Notes: a model not told the origin generated them from the letters alone. A stretch of 64,000 nucleotides of DNA from Lethocerus indicus (GCA_019843655.1 JACDQD010000003.1:29252224-29316223), one strand, 5' to 3'. Positions 35,101-49,154 are shown, counted from the stretch's first letter. Program-made: numbers and translations.

Positions 35101-38100
35101 TGTCGCGTCCTCTTTTTTATCGGGACGCGATAAAAATCTTTTTTTTTATAAATTTTTATAAAAGAAAAATGTCCTCCCAATTTAACGTTCATTCATCTTA
35201 TTGGTCGCAGGCTTTCTCCGTATGCTTTTAAGGATAATGCTTAGGATGCTTATCTATTCTAACATTCAAAATAGGTTCCTTGGAAATTGTCCGTCTAGTA
35301 TGTTTCGACTACTTTTAAACAGCAAATATTACAACATACACGATTAATGTTATATCCAATCATTCAGTCGGCCTTACCAACCGGAGTATTTAATTCGGGT
35401 AACATAGTACTGAGGTATAATACTAAGAACTATCAACGTGAGCATGCCTGTGGCGCTTTAATCTAAAAATGAGGAATTTATTTGGAGATGCGGTATTAGG
35501 AATTTATTGTATGAAAAATACATTGGCGGCGTTGTGTGCGGGTCGGGTAAGAAAGTAGAAACAATAAAGGAGGAACGAGGGGCGGGAGAGGTCACATCTG
35601 TTTGCTCCTTCATAAATAGGGAGGGCGGAGGGAGGAGACCGCCGGGAAAGGCCTCGTTTTCCATTGGAATTAACTTTTCAAGTGGGTCTCTCCCAGTGTC
35701 GGAGCCGCCTCCCACTTGTTGCTGTACTTCTTGTGTCCGTTCAAAATCGGCCCAAACCGAGGGCCGCCGGGGCGCACCCCTTTCACCCGAAATTACCTCC
35801 CGTTTCGAAAACAGATTCGAAAAGATCCAATTAAATCCCGCCTCGCAAAATCCTCCCCGCCGATATTCAATAACCCATAGTTACAATTGGCTTTTGTTCA
35901 TTGTCATATTAAATTAAAACGAACCTCCAACGCTCCCCCCGAGGTTAAATTGCCGACCGCCAGGCATTGACTAATGCGACAATGCAATTGATATCATGAA
36001 AACTTCTGGCAGCGTGCAGATAGCATTATTTCTGTGTCCCTTAAACATAACACCTATTCATTCGACCTTCCCCTGTAGCATCCCCTGTAGCGATATTAGA
36101 GATAGGCGCGAAAACAGATCGGCGGCGGTTTTTTCGTACAGAAAAATTGGATGCATTCGCGCTATCTGTAAATAAGCTTTTTCGGCACTCATTTTGACCA
36201 GTCTCCACAATTTTAATCGTCCAACGAAAGTTAAGTCCGATTCTCCGAGTTCGCGAAGCTCAACACACAACACAGGCTTTCGAACTACATCAAATTTCCG
36301 AACTCAATAATTGGAAATACGATTTCCGGCGGCAGCGATTGCGCCCGCTAAAATACCCGCAGCACAAACGGAATCGAGTAAATATTAAACGGTAATTCCA
36401 ATAGGAGAGGTGGGGGGGACATGGGGGGGGAGATATCTCGCCCCTCGTAAGTTATTCAATCGAGTGGTCAAGGGATCGCCCCCTCCAACCAAGGGCTAAA
36501 CGACGGTCGGAATACCGCCTTCGCGGTACCTACAGCACTTCCTCCTGCTCCTTCTCTATGATGTTACTGTTATAACTCTCCATCTCTGTCTCCCCCCCAC
36601 GTTCTATCTCTCTTGCCGGGGGTCAGTCTGGGGGACGGCGTGATTGCTTTTCCGGGGCCGCGATATTGGCATGGAATACTTAAGCAGGATGGGGAACGCC
36701 CACCCTCCACTACGGCCACGCCGCCACCATCCCGGCAATTTGCATTCCCCCCGTGACCCTTCGGCGTGGGGGGCGGTCCCGGACCCACCGATTTTCGGGG
36801 GGGGGGCGGAAAAAAACTTTGATCGTATTATATGTAGACCGCATCGTCCGGACCTCAACCATCATCCCCGGACGCCCCCGACCGCGCAAGCTAAATAAAA
36901 CGCGGAATTTCAATGTAAGCTCCGCCCTTTTTCCCAATTCCTACTTGGCTAACAACATTTCATGGTGGGCCGACCTTTTGAAGTTCCCGAAAGACGAGTC
37001 TTGACAGTCTAGTATTTTAGCGGGCGTCAGAGGAAAACTTTCGGAAAAAGTTAGGTATAGTAAACTTTCCTTGTTTAATATTATACCTAACGTGCAATTG
37101 TATGATACAGTTATATTTCAGTAAGAATGCTGAAACAATAACCGCTAAAACATAAAGTTTGCGTCCGAAGTCTCCCAGTCTCTGATAGTTAGGTATAACA
37201 TAGAAAAGGTAGCTCAATTCCCTGTATCATTTCCAAACCTATTGCACGCACACAAAATACATAGGGGCTTTTAATTAAGTTCTAAATTATTTCAGAATTC
37301 GGTACATCCTGTTTGTGCGTTATGAAAATGATGTTACGGCTTTATGAAAATGCGAACAATTCAAACACTTCAAACAGAGTGGGGCAGGAATTTTACACCC
37401 CTTAATGTGTTTAATTACGGCGTGCCACTCTCAATTTCGCGCGACAGGCACGTGCCCGATGATGGAAGGGGGGATTTTCGGAAAAGGTGATCTGGGGCGC
37501 GGGCGTCGGCGGCGGCGGGGGGCGGGACCGGGGGCGGTCCTGGAATTCCGGGATACACCGTGCGTAGGAATGCTGCGGTGTTAATTGGGTGTTCTGGGGG
37601 AGACCAGTCACGTGGCCACACGTGTTAACCGCATCTACGTGTCCCCTCCTCCTCTCTTCTTCCGACTCCCTCGGGATCCTCTGAATTATGTTAATTTCCG
37701 GGAAGAATTCAATCGTACCGATTACCTTCCTGGATCGCCCAATCCCAAGAACAACTGTCGATTAATTCTCAATTCAGCGAAACTAAACTCGACGAAGGAA
37801 ATAGAGTTGCTTAATTATTAAATTCAATCATGACGGGGGAAAAAAGTACGAGCGTACGTATAAATTATGACTGAGGCACGCGAATAAGGTGAATCGTTAG
37901 TTCATTGACCAAAAAATTGTAGTTGGATCAATAACGATTTCATTCTTGGTCCCTAGAAGGCGTTCTTAATATTTGAAGCATCCAACCATCCGTTGAAAGG
38001 CCGCTGGATTCAACGAATGCATTTCTGAAACCAAAAACAAAAACAGTGCTATTATTCACACACACAACAGTTATTCAAAACAGTGCTTGATTATTAGGCA

Positions 38101-38540
38101 AATAATTCTTTGTTACGAAACGAGGACATATGACACCGTTTTTTTTCATCAATACCCAAAAAATATGTTTATTGAACCAGGCAGTCATATTTTTGGCACA
38201 GGCGTAAAATTGATGGACAATCGGAAATGATAATGCGACAGCACTAGGTGAGCACAAGTTGATGATTTCAATCTAAAAATTTTATATATATTGATTTGAT
38301 TGCATAAAAGGTAGTCTACGGGTTTACAGTGTACGTAATGCACCAGCCTTATTATATCTAACACAATACGATGTTTCGAGAATTCCGGTGTTTCCAATTT
38401 ATATCAGAAATAATCGAGCCTACGTATAGCCGACCTGTTCCTGGCACTGGGCAATAGGCTCGCATTTTTAGCTCGGTAAAATCCCAACGCTTTCCCCCCT
38501 CCACCCTACGTTTTGTTATTAGGGGTTTTCGATAGAAGCC

Positions 38541-38543
<3 letters not shown>
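32141..38543. other. Gene-free sequence with GC-rich patches
   Basis: No supported gene. A 241-codon plus-strand frame at 34225-34950 was considered and set aside: it crosses a GGC triplet run (poly-Ala) and a CCTCC/CCTTC simple repeat. G runs lie at 36411-36430 and 36797-36806. A CpG-rich patch at 37490-37560 contains a GGACCGGGGGCGGTCC dyad and could be a CpG island, but nothing downstream looks coding. Confidence 0.5.
34501..34541. repeat. (CCCT)n/(CCTT)n microsatellite
   Basis: CCCT units passing into CCTT units over about 40 bp, with a pure pyrimidine plus strand. Confidence 0.9.
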
Positions 38544-38590
<47 letters not shown>

Positions 38591-38592
38591 AT
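38544..38592. repeat. (AT)n microsatellite
   Basis: About 20 AT dinucleotides ending in ATGTATGTATAT. Confidence 0.95.
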
Positions 38593-41500
38593 CTGGTCGT
38601 AAAACATGGCCGTCCACAGCCTGGTTTCATTAAATTGTGTACATTCTAAACGTTCCTCTCCTCTAACTCTCTCTCGCTCTCCGTGAAAAATGTTTTACTT
38701 CGACCACCCCGCCCGTTAATAAACTTTCCCCCCCTCCCAATTCGCGAATTCCAATTATTTAGATTTATGTCTTTTGTTAGTCAATTAGTACATTTAATAA
38801 ATTAAAACGACAGGACGATCGAATTAGTTCGCGTATTTTTCTGTTCGTAAAGTTACAAATTCGTCACAAGTCGATACAAATTGTCATGGTACAAAACGAG
38901 AGATAGTAAATGTTTCCCATGCATGCATTGTAAACTGTTTGAAACACCATTGACACAAACAAATGTACCACATGACCCGCGGTTGGGAACAGTCCGCAAT
39001 CATTTAGTTGCCAGCCCAATAGTATTGGTTTGGCCGATAGTTCTTAGTCGGGGGGGGGGGACAAAGCAGCGCCGGGAGCCCGGATCGATCTCTACTCCTC
39101 GGAGAGACAACGCTCCTTCTCCCTCCTACGGTTTACACAGGCCCTACAAACCGGGGCCTCCTACGGTTGAATCTTTAATTTCCAATAGGCTCTACTGCGG
39201 GTAAACGCGGGATTGCGAAAGCCCCAGATGTATAAATATAGCTGCCGGGGAGGGTAATTTTCTTACCCTCCGTACAAGCGGTGTGTGTCCTTGGGTGAGG
39301 TCCTCCGGGAGGCCGAGGCTATCGAATTAAATCTTTATTGGTCCGGGCGGTCGACCCTCGCCGCCCCCCTCCAAACGGAGGGGACAACCCGGGCCTAATA
39401 GTTATGGGGCATAAACGTCAACAGGAATAAGAACGGCTATGAATAAAATCACTTTCAATCCGGTCCGCCGCCACACAATTTAATCCGTGTTCAATTTAGT
39501 GTGACCTTTATGTAACAGTCTCCCCCCTGTAGTTAGAGATTGCGAATCGGGGATTTCGGGTCCTTTTTTTCAGATTTTAGAGATATAATCCCGAGGTTTT
39601 CAGTATTTTATACAAATAAAATCATACAAAATTATTTTAACCACCTTCGCTACCTCACCTATGTTCTTTAAGGAAAGTATTATATATTAATTGCTTCATC
39701 TCGTGTGACCGTGCGTAATGATAATTAAGGGACGTCAGAGAATGAATTAAAATTGGATCCTCTTTTTAAACTCCAGAAAGGAATTTTCAGAAAATATTTC
39801 AGTAAAGCACACTTCTAGTTTAATGGGATCAGTCAGAAAATAAATGGTTCTTTCGTAAAAATTATAATAAAAATAGGAGAAGAAGTAGACAATTCCTCCT
39901 TGGGAAAGGCAACATGAAAACACTCATTTCGGAATGCAAAAAATTTCAAAATAATATTGAATAAATACTTTGTATACCGATAGCGTTTTCTATTTGTACT
40001 GGAACTATTGTCATTTTCACAGAACAGTATAATGATTTTTCACAGCACGGAAGTTTTAATTGACCGTACGTCTCTGTCGAATCGAAAAATAAATTCAATA
40101 GCCGTGGCGGAGATGAAGTAGAAAAATTGAAGATAGCGTCCCCTATCGATCGCCATTTCCGAGTGATGATTTTTGGCCCGGCAGTGCCTCACGCTGTGCC
40201 TCACGCGACCGCTCTATTAAATTATCGGATAGATCAAAGGTCCAAGAGTGGGCACCCCCTCCATCCCTCCCACCCTCTCACCATCCCTCTCTCCGACTCA
40301 AATGTGATTCCGCTATAATTGCTCGACTCCCCCTATTCGTTAACATTCTGCATCCGGAATAGTCGATTCGTCATGTCCTGAATAGCGGGGCCGTCGCTGT
40401 GCCCGAGCGTCCCCCTGATGAATGGGTCTCTCTGTTCGGCCCTACCCCGTTCATATTTCTAACCCCCGCCCACCCCCGCCACCGGTGAACTGTATCTGGA
40501 TACACTGGAGAATACATCTACTTCTCTGATGTGTAGCATTTTGTGCAGCTCCGGTGTATACTCGAGAAGCGTGGTACAAACACACTTGGCTCGTTAAAAT
40601 ATACCGTAATAGACCATAAAATATTTGTAAAATTAGATACAATCTGGAAAAATATGGAGAAACCGGAGGACATAATTCACAGTTTTGTCGCTACATTATT
40701 TAAACGTCGAAATTTTAAAATAATACATTTACGTCATGGAAGGAAAGTATGGGTTTATTGGCAAGATGATACAGGAATGTTCATTTTCCGTAACCAGTAC
40801 GGCCCTACTTTTAATACTTATTCTCTGGTTCTGGTCGTAATTGCCTCATTCGCGCGGTATATCTCCCTACTGCGCTCGCGGTAAACGTTACCCCGCAGGA
40901 TGGTATGATGGGCTGACTCCGGTAGCGGCATCGATTCGGTAGGCCTCCTCGGTACGGGCCGTGTCCACCGACCCCGTGATAGATCATACACCACCGTTTA
41001 CAAATCTGTGAATAGTTAACAGCCGCCCCCATAGCTCAATGTGCTCGCCCACTACACCCAATTCCGATTGGCCCGCGGAAGATTAATCTTAGTAATTTGC
41101 TAATAACAGTCAAGAGGCGTTGCTCTCTTAAAACATTTTCGCGTACTTCAATTTCGAATCTACCTAGTTTATATATTTTGTGCAATTTAAAGAAAATTTA
41201 AATGGTAACTAGACAGAATTAATTTTAAAGCGTAATAAGAAAGAAATTGTGGCGTATCGCATTCTAATTAAATCAATTTTGTCACAGAATATATTACTCT
41301 TTCAATAATTATTAACAGATAATATCATACTCCATATGAAATATCATTAGGGATAATAACCATAAAAGTGCATATATTTTAAAAATTCCTCCCCTTAATT
41401 AAATTAATCAATATAATTAGAGTATTTTCTTCTGCACATTTGTCGCTGCTCGGTTCTAAATGAAGTCCAACTGGAAATTCAGTTGCTAATCTAATTTCAT

Positions 41501-42737
41501 TAAATGAATGCCCCCACCCACCCCTTTTTGCATGGATTAATCTGGACCCTTTTCTGGGCCGGAACTCATCTTTCAGCGGCGTCATTCCATTACACAGTGC
41601 TCTTAGGGGCGTCTTATATCAGTCGCGTTTGAAACGGTCCCGAAATGCGAATTTAGAATTCAAATTCGTGTCCTCCTGACTGTACCGGGATTTTTGTACA
41701 AATTGGAAATGGCAAAATTCGAATTGTCAATCCCCCAGACACTTTCGAACATAAAATTGACTCCCTCTGACTAAGAAATTCCAACTTGGTTAATCATCAA
41801 TTCCCAGTTCTTACCGCGTCGAGTAGTCCAAGGGCTCCCGCCCAAAATTGCGTAGACCTTTTGTATATGATTGATGGGTGCTGAGTATTGAAAGGCTTAA
41901 GTTTTTATTATAGAAAAATCATGTACAGATTGTATACATTTATTTGGAGTTCATTTCCTCGTGCTGCTGCCTGAAATCCAGTAAAATGTGTAGCACATGA
42001 AAATAATTAATATTATCCGATTTAATAGAATTTTCTGGAAAATTTTAATTATAAAAATAGTGAAATATTCCAATCCATCAATTGTTATACGATATAACTG
42101 AATCATCTCACTGAATTCTAAAGTTATTCGTTCGTTTAGTCGCTTCCTCCGTCCTCAAGTCCGTTTCCTCTCTCGTGTTGACTCATCCGTTTGTCGATGT
42201 CCCGCGCTAATGTTTAACACTAACGAACGGACGGGGCCCGGCGAAGGAGGAACAAATATAACCGTCCCGGGTAAAATATCCCCGGGCACGTGGGCCACCC
42301 CCCCCCCCCTACACTCACACACAGCCACCTGGATTAGCGCTTGTTAACACTTGTAGACTCCAAACCAAACCCCCAAGACCAACTCTCTACAACACACAAC
42401 GCCCCAACTTCAACTTACCGCGTTTATCGAAAACTTTAAATGCGACTCGTGCCTCACATAAGTAATTCGGTTCTTGTCCCCCTCTCCACATCCCCCCAGA
42501 TGCCGCCCCCACTGCTGCCCCTTCTGCCGACCCACCCCGACTTAAACTTTAATTAGAGTGAATCTCTTCCATTCTAAATGGCCGTGTTAAAACGTGTCCG
42601 ACCGTTACACCTCGGCGTAGGGGTTTTTGTCTTGTTTTTAAAACGTTACTTCTCTGTTTTTGGATATTGCCGTAAGTGTAATTGCCAATTAGGCCATGCG
42701 CGTACACCTTTATCTTTACCCGGACCGATGGTAAAAT
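38593..42737. other. Gene-free sequence
   Basis: No supported gene. A 113-codon plus-strand frame at 40543-40884 is the best by length and has no family resemblance. G and C homopolymers occur at 39050-39060 and 42298-42309. Homeodomain-type TAAT cores are dense around 41380-41500, which is expected in AT-rich DNA. Confidence 0.5.
39231..39271. other. TATAAATA followed by a 9-bp perfect hairpin
   Basis: TATAAATA at 39231-39238 is followed by GGAGGGTAA (39249-39257), a 5-base loop, and TTACCCTCC (39263-39271), an exact inverted repeat. No initiator-like TCA is correctly spaced, so I do not call a promoter. It could be a structured RNA stem or a protein-binding dyad. Confidence 0.4.
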
Positions 42738-42907
42738 GGGAATCGCTGTTAAAAAAAGACATTTTAGGCATAATTTTCCTGTTAGAAACCACTTTTTTGA
42801 CCCGATTTGCGGTTAAGAAACTAATTTAAGCCCCGATTCGCTGTTACACACCTATTTTTAAGCCCGATTTGCGTTTAAAACCACTTATTAAGCCCGAATT
42901 GAGTATT
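42738..42907. repeat. Degenerate 30-32-bp minisatellite, ~5.5 copies
   Basis: Successive units begin near 42738, 42770, 42801, 42831, 42863 and 42893. Later units start CCCGATTTGCGGTTAA or similar and end in a T/A-rich stretch closing with TTAAG. The last three full units are best preserved (30, 32 and 30 bp), and the first two are weak. No reading frame is shared by all units, so it is probably non-coding. Confidence 0.75.
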
Positions 42908-45483
42908 TCAACGACGAATGCACCTGGAGCCGGCGCCAGAGTATGTACACGCTGAAAACCCATATTTTTGGAACAACATAAACAACGAGGACAAATATGG
43001 AGGGGGAGCCAACGAAAGGAGGGAGAATGCCGTGTATGTGTGCGTGTGTTGAAGTGGTGGGGAGGGGTCGGTACCAAGATGACTGTCGATCCGAGCTTCC
43101 CCCCCGCGTAGCACGCTTCAGTCCTCCAGTAGGAGGGTTTCCGAGCCGCCTCTCATACACGTTCCCTGTATTAAATGACAATAACTCCGTCCGTCTGGGA
43201 CCGAACATCTGTCATTGCACGATTTTTAATATACACGCACGTACAACATAACTAGGTTGCGGCTATTTTGAGGGAGCAAAGTACTTTTGGTGTACGCAAG
43301 GTGAGGCAATTTGAATCACCTAATTGCACTGTGGCAGTTGGCCGGCTACCGGTAGCTGGGGCGGGAAATTTTCGCTTTAGTTGAAAATAAAACCTACCGA
43401 CTACATTCTGAACTGTTTTCTCGTTTAAATGAATCCAATGAACTGATCAGACAACTTCCATTCTTCCACACGTGTGTGTGTATCGTTGGTAGCTCTCTCC
43501 GATTTCTTGGAGAGTATCTGTATAACTTACACATTTCGTAGAACTAAGCTGTGTGAGATGATATGTAGCGTCATGCGCGGAAATATGTGTCCGGCTGAGT
43601 ATCTTGTCGGTCGTGGTAGGGGCGGAGGAGTGGGGAATCTCTCGACGATGGGGACGACCCTGCCCCCATCCACAGCCCCACTTGAACTCGGTGCAGAGTA
43701 AGTTAGTTCAAACATGGGGCCGCCAATTGAACCGGAGGTCTGCTCCTCCTGCTCCTCATCCTCCTCCTCCTCCTGCTCTGCCTCTACCCGCGGCCAAAAC
43801 AAACACAGGGCCCCCGACCCAACCTGTAGTCCTCTAAGGCCGGCTCTCCTTCTCTAATATTTACTTGTTTCTCTCATTGATTTAAAACAACCCCCACTCC
43901 CCCATCACCATCCCCCCACCCTCCGACTCACCCCCAAGGCCTACCTTCGCTTTTTAAATATTTGCTCACAGTTTGTCCCCGACGTTAAGATGATGATGGG
44001 TCGGGTTGTGGGGTGGGGTGGAAAATTCGATTTCGAGCTCCCGAAGTATTTTTAAGGGGGAGCATTCTTTTTTTTCCTTTTTTCGACCGGTCGCTAATTG
44101 GGCCCAGGACGCGTCCTACACAACTTTACTTCTCGACTATTCCCCGACTCGATAATAAAGTGCAGCTTCTTAATTGATCCCCTTTGAACTCGCAATGGAA
44201 CCCCCTGTCCCGTGTTTTTCGGGCAAAATTCAAGTCCAGGACTAATATCGATTTTATTTTCAAAATGAGATTCACCGGATAAAGAATATATTTTTCAGCA
44301 TCCAATGTATAGCATGTACATAAAATTAATGTGGAAAAGTTAATGTTTTAGAATACATTAAGTTATCCATTTTAGCCTTTTACTTATAGAAATGACGATT
44401 ACAAATACAACACGTATGTCGCCCCAATTGTTTACTTTTCAAGCCATTCAAGTTATTATCGTTCGGTTACCGTCCACATTTTTCTAATATCTATTCTCTA
44501 GCCGGAACTATGGCAGTGGGACGGACACTGGGGCCTGGGCCCTCTCCAGGCGGGGGTTACCGCAATTTAGACTGGAGTGTGGGCACAAAGCGACGGAGCC
44601 CTTCAGACAAGTGGGCAAGGTGGAGATCACCGGGGCACGCCTCTGTCAGCGTGCGCACGTGTCCGTGTGCGTGTGTGTACAGGTGTGTGGGCGCCTACTT
44701 GTGCGAGCCAGTGTCTGTGCGCCCCAAGATAAGGCCAACTAAATGTATTGGAGGGGCCCCCAGGTTGGAGAGGCCCCCTTCTTCGTACCACTCGACCTGC
44801 GTCCTCGAAACCGAATCTTATTTGCATATTTACCGACTCGGCCTCCTTCCCCAGTGACGTGAAAGGGTAACGTGAATGCAACTTATGTTAACTGTCTTGT
44901 TGGACACTGTAGACTTGCCTCTATTGTGTTTTAAATATTTGACGTTCTGAGAAAACGGGACAATCTTTTGTAAGATCTGTATTTACCCGTCTTTTGTACA
45001 CTGAGGAGCGCCTTGAATGCGTTTCCACTCCTAACGCGCAGATATATATTAAGCGAGATATACATACCCGAATAGATATGCCGCATGTATTGTCTCATAA
45101 ATAGAAAACTACTAATGTGTTTGTTTGTAACCATAAAATTGTTTGTTTTCATATATACTGCTTTCTATTTGCGCACCCAATTACTATTAGGCTACTAGGC
45201 CTATTACAGTTTATGAATCTTACAAGAGTATTATATTAAGAAAAAACTCTCAAACACAAACAGATATGAGATGTCTAAACACACTCTTCTAACGTGAGTG
45301 TGGTATAGCCTTATACCATTAACCAGTTTCTATGGAGAAACTATTGATGTCGAGGATGATAAGAAACTATATATATCCTCTAATCATGCTACAAACTATA
45401 GATGCACGGTTTTTGGAAAAAATATATTATTTTCTGTAGTACAGTTAATTGCTGTTTCCCCTGTATGAGGTGCACCGTCAAAT

Positions 45484-45488
<5 letters not shown>
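42908..45488. other. Gene-free sequence
   Basis: No supported gene; frames stay under about 115 codons. It contains a CTCCTC-rich stretch at 43739-43778 that gives Glu-rich minus-strand frames, and a GT-rich patch at 44648-44690. Confidence 0.5.

Positions 45489-45551
<63 letters not shown>
45489..45551. repeat. (TA)n microsatellite
   Basis: About 31 uninterrupted TA dinucleotides, the longest AT-type microsatellite here and a likely slippage or cruciform site. Confidence 0.97.
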
Positions 45552-45556
<5 letters not shown>

Positions 45557-48500
45557 TATAGGGTATTAGCCCGGTTGAGATCGATATTGAGCCTTTCTGT
45601 GATGCGGGCAATGTGCGGCTCTGGTGAGGTGTAAGGGTTGAGCAGCAATTAGTAGTTTGGTGTGAAGGTCCCGCCGAGAGTGCCCCACCGCCCCCCAGCG
45701 AGGGCCTCGCCCCCGATCGGCTTCTGCACTGTCCTATAAATCATTGTAATTGGGTTCTAAATTCAGGACCGTTTCAATATGCTTCATATAATAGAACCCC
45801 ATCCTCCCTCCCCGGGGTCAGTCGGATGATCCCCCGTCCCCTTTGGGCCCTGCCCGGGCTAAATTGGTTGCGCACGGGGGTTTTCGCATTCCCCGGCCGA
45901 AGTTTCGGAATTTATTTCCATTCGGGAAACTCGTATCAATTATAAATAGTCGGAGGGATGAATTTCGTTCTTCTGTCATTATTTCTTATAGTATAGTTTT
46001 CTTGTTCTTCACGAGGAACAAAATAAAAATTACGGTAAATTTGTCAACCCTATTTTTATCTTGTCTAGTATCTCATCCAGCTTTTCCACATAAATTATAT
46101 CGTCAGAACAGCATTGTCAATATATAATGCTGTTCCAGTTGCCAAAGAACAAACTGGATTTCCGCATGCGTTAATACTATGTTATAGTCTCAAGGTGATT
46201 GAAAATAATTTCTCCGACGTGCCTTTATCTAGTGCACTATCAAACCTATCCTTAGAATATGTGTTCTAAATTCATTATGAAGTTTGAGGAGAGAAATTTA
46301 CCAGTCGTAATTGTTTGTTGACCTTATTAACAATCTGGGTGTAGAGAAAATTGTATGGAATATATTTATATTTTAGATACAGAAAACTCCATTTAATAAT
46401 ACGACTAACGTTATTATTTAAATGTGGAATCGTATATCCGTTTCTGACGTGGCGGAAATTCGGCGACGACTCAACGCCCCTACTGCCGTATATCGTAGCC
46501 GGTCCCCCATTCAATTCCTGTGAGGGCCAGAAACCGGGTAGGGATTGGGAAAATGTCCCTTGAATATTTCAAGGGGGGATCGGGGATTGGTTTCTAAAAT
46601 GAAATATTTTTTAGGAAGGCCGCGCGAAACTTTGTTAGGGAATGACAGCGTCGACTTCACGCAAATACGGGTTATACACTTGCGCGTTGGGCGAGGAGAT
46701 GTTCCGTGCGGGCCGAACGCGAAAAATCCTTTTTTTTTTCAACGCGATTGGAAATCCTATATTTCTCATGGGGCAAATAGATCCGACGGGGGCCACCTAA
46801 ATCGGCCCGCCGGCCCGCCCGCCCATCGGGGAAAGAGAAATTGTGGCCAATACCGCCGGTATAAATTGCCCAACGATTTTGCACCAACATTTTTCACCGG
46901 CACGGTTGTCAGTCCGTGAAATAATGTCTCATGTACATCAATGTACATACATCTACTCAATCTAACCAATTTAGCTCTAAAAAGGGCTCAGGATGTTCTA
47001 TTAAATTGACAACGATGAATTGTTTGAAAATACGAATTATTGTGATAATGGTTTAAACAGAGACCTGGTCTCGGAGAAACGAGTGGTGAAAATGCATTTC
47101 GCAGGTTCATTAGTTGCGGACTGTCCTGGGAAAATCGCCGCAGTTCTTATCTGAATGGCTTAACCCACATTCTGCACAAGAAGACTTCGGCAATATCAAC
47201 TGCGTTGGGGAAAACTCAATGCCCCGGGTGCATTAAAGTCGGAGCGAGGGAGAGATAAGGGCCCGGCTAAAATGTATAGACGCGGGGGGTCTTCGGGTTG
47301 GCCTCAGAGTACGCCTCATGTTATTTAAATAGCTTTGGTAACAGCTTTAAAGGGGGGAACCTCAATAGCCGATTTCCAACTGGAAACGATTCACCGGTCA
47401 GTCTAGTCTGTCAACTGTATAAATCCGTTGATCGATTTTATATTTACTTCAATAACACATTCCTTGCAATAAGGTAATGGAAACGTTGAGAAAATAGATG
47501 AGCGTAGGTAGAAAGTACGTTTTGCACCCTCGCGGAGCCCCAGGAATAACTTAAATTATAATTGTACAACCGACAGACGGAATATTAAATGTCACTCTGA
47601 ATTATGATAATGCATTAAACGATTACTCATTTTACTTTGCTGTCATCAATATTTCAACTGCGGGATACCAAAATCAATTTAATGGTCGTTCAAATGACAT
47701 TCGTATTTCTGCTTGAGGTCCGAAACTTATCGGGACTTAAAAAATTCAAAAAACCTTGGAAATAAAATATTACGAAAATTAAAATATTATTCCTTTGAAG
47801 GGGTTACGATGGCATTCTTTATGGCTACAAAAATTCAGTAATCAACTTTAATATTAAAGTCTTAATAAAGGTTCGAAAGCGTGTTTCTTTCGTCGAGAAA
47901 ATATCACGCTTAAACTGTATATAATTCCTTAGATTCTTGGCTTCCTTTCTTTTTTCTGAAGAACCGCAAGTCATGAGAAAATAATTTGAATGTATATTTC
48001 CATCGTTAATTCTCCCAACGTGGCGCTCGACCTTATTTCAACGCTTGATACCCAACCTGATACCCTCACTAAGGATTAAATATTGATTGAACTGTCAAGA
48101 CTGTCTGACAGAGTAGGCAAACACAAGTGGGAGCTCCTCGGGCAGCACTAATGTTCCTTGACTGAAATGACAAACAGCATACCGGTCATTTCACGGTGAG
48201 GTATCTCACTTATTCATAATGCAATCACCAATCCCAATAACGGTTTATCGCCCAATATAAAGGCAGGAGTTTATAAACAATCGAGGATATACATTCAATA
48301 TCAATAATGATAACGATTCGTCGTCCAACTTAACACTTCAAAAACATGTCAAAAGCGCCATCATTGGGTGGTTTCTTTGTCGTGACTAACACGCCGAAAT
48401 AAATACATGTATCAATTGAACCCATAACTGTATAGGTTGATTGTGCAAAAATAAAACAGTTAAAAAAAAAATTAACACTTCTAGGCGATTCTTCATTCAG

Positions 48501-49030
48501 AAATGATGATGGGGACACTGCTAGGAAAGCTCTAAGTAGTTTCAACTTTGTCTAAAATCTAGTTTTTATTTTGGGTTCAGTTTTTTCAGTCCGCTCAAAA
48601 GTCACGAACATTATTTTCATTTCGAGTTCGGCGGAAATTGGAACAGAACATTATTCTTGAATCTAAAAACGATTTATTCATTAGAGTGTGGGGCCCGGGG
48701 TAAAACTTCAGACTGAGCAGCAATAAAGTTTAGACCGCTTCGAATTCAAGTCTGCATTAGCATTTAGTTTGTTGGTGTAGGGGGATGAGGTGGATGGAGG
48801 CGCTTAATTAAATCCACCCGACGGTTATTGGATAAATGGAGTGCTAAATGTTTTTTTAAGGAAATTCGCTTTTCATAATCCAAGCCCCATTTTCAGTGTC
48901 CGGCTCATTCGAAGTATAGTTCAATGAGTGTACTTATGGATGGAATACTCACTCCAAGTTTGTGTTTCAATGTTTCAATTTTGGCCAATAAATAAGTTAT
49001 TACTTGCAATCTAAAATATTACGAAATTAT
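45552..49030. other. Gene-free AT-rich sequence
   Basis: No supported gene; the longest frame (46545-46919, 124 codons) shows nothing recognisable. A 10-bp perfect hairpin GAACAGCATT/AATGCTGTTC with a 10-base loop lies at 46106-46135. Confidence 0.55.
46106..46135. repeat. Perfect 10-bp inverted repeat
   Basis: GAACAGCATT (46106-46115) and AATGCTGTTC (46126-46135) separated by 10 AT-rich bases. Too short for a typical miRNA precursor. Confidence 0.7.
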
Positions 49031-49035
49031 TCGAT

Positions 49036-49154
49036 CTAATTTCTTTGTATCTTCTAGGTGAGCTTCTACGAAATATTTGGAGCTTTCGAAGAAGAGAGGT
49101 TGTTATGACCGCAGTAACAGTTCAATACAATATCGGCCGTCGACGTGCGTAAGT
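49036..49154 (+). other. Second candidate recursive splice site
   Basis: TTCTTTGTATCTTCTAG^GTGAGC (junction at 49057/49058) again fuses an acceptor with a donor-like hexamer. A CTAAT branch-point-like sequence sits at 49036-49040, and a strong donor, TGC^GTAAGT, follows at 49148/49149, enclosing a 91-bp segment. The segment's first frame hits TGA after 16 codons, so it would not be an ordinary coding exon in that phase, though RS-exons often contain stops. Same strand as the site at 32074/32075, about 17 kb away. Could be chance. Confidence 0.25.

Noticed and set aside
42738..42907. CRISPR array
   Set aside because: Units of 30-32 bp are contiguous without spacers, diverged, and in a eukaryotic context.
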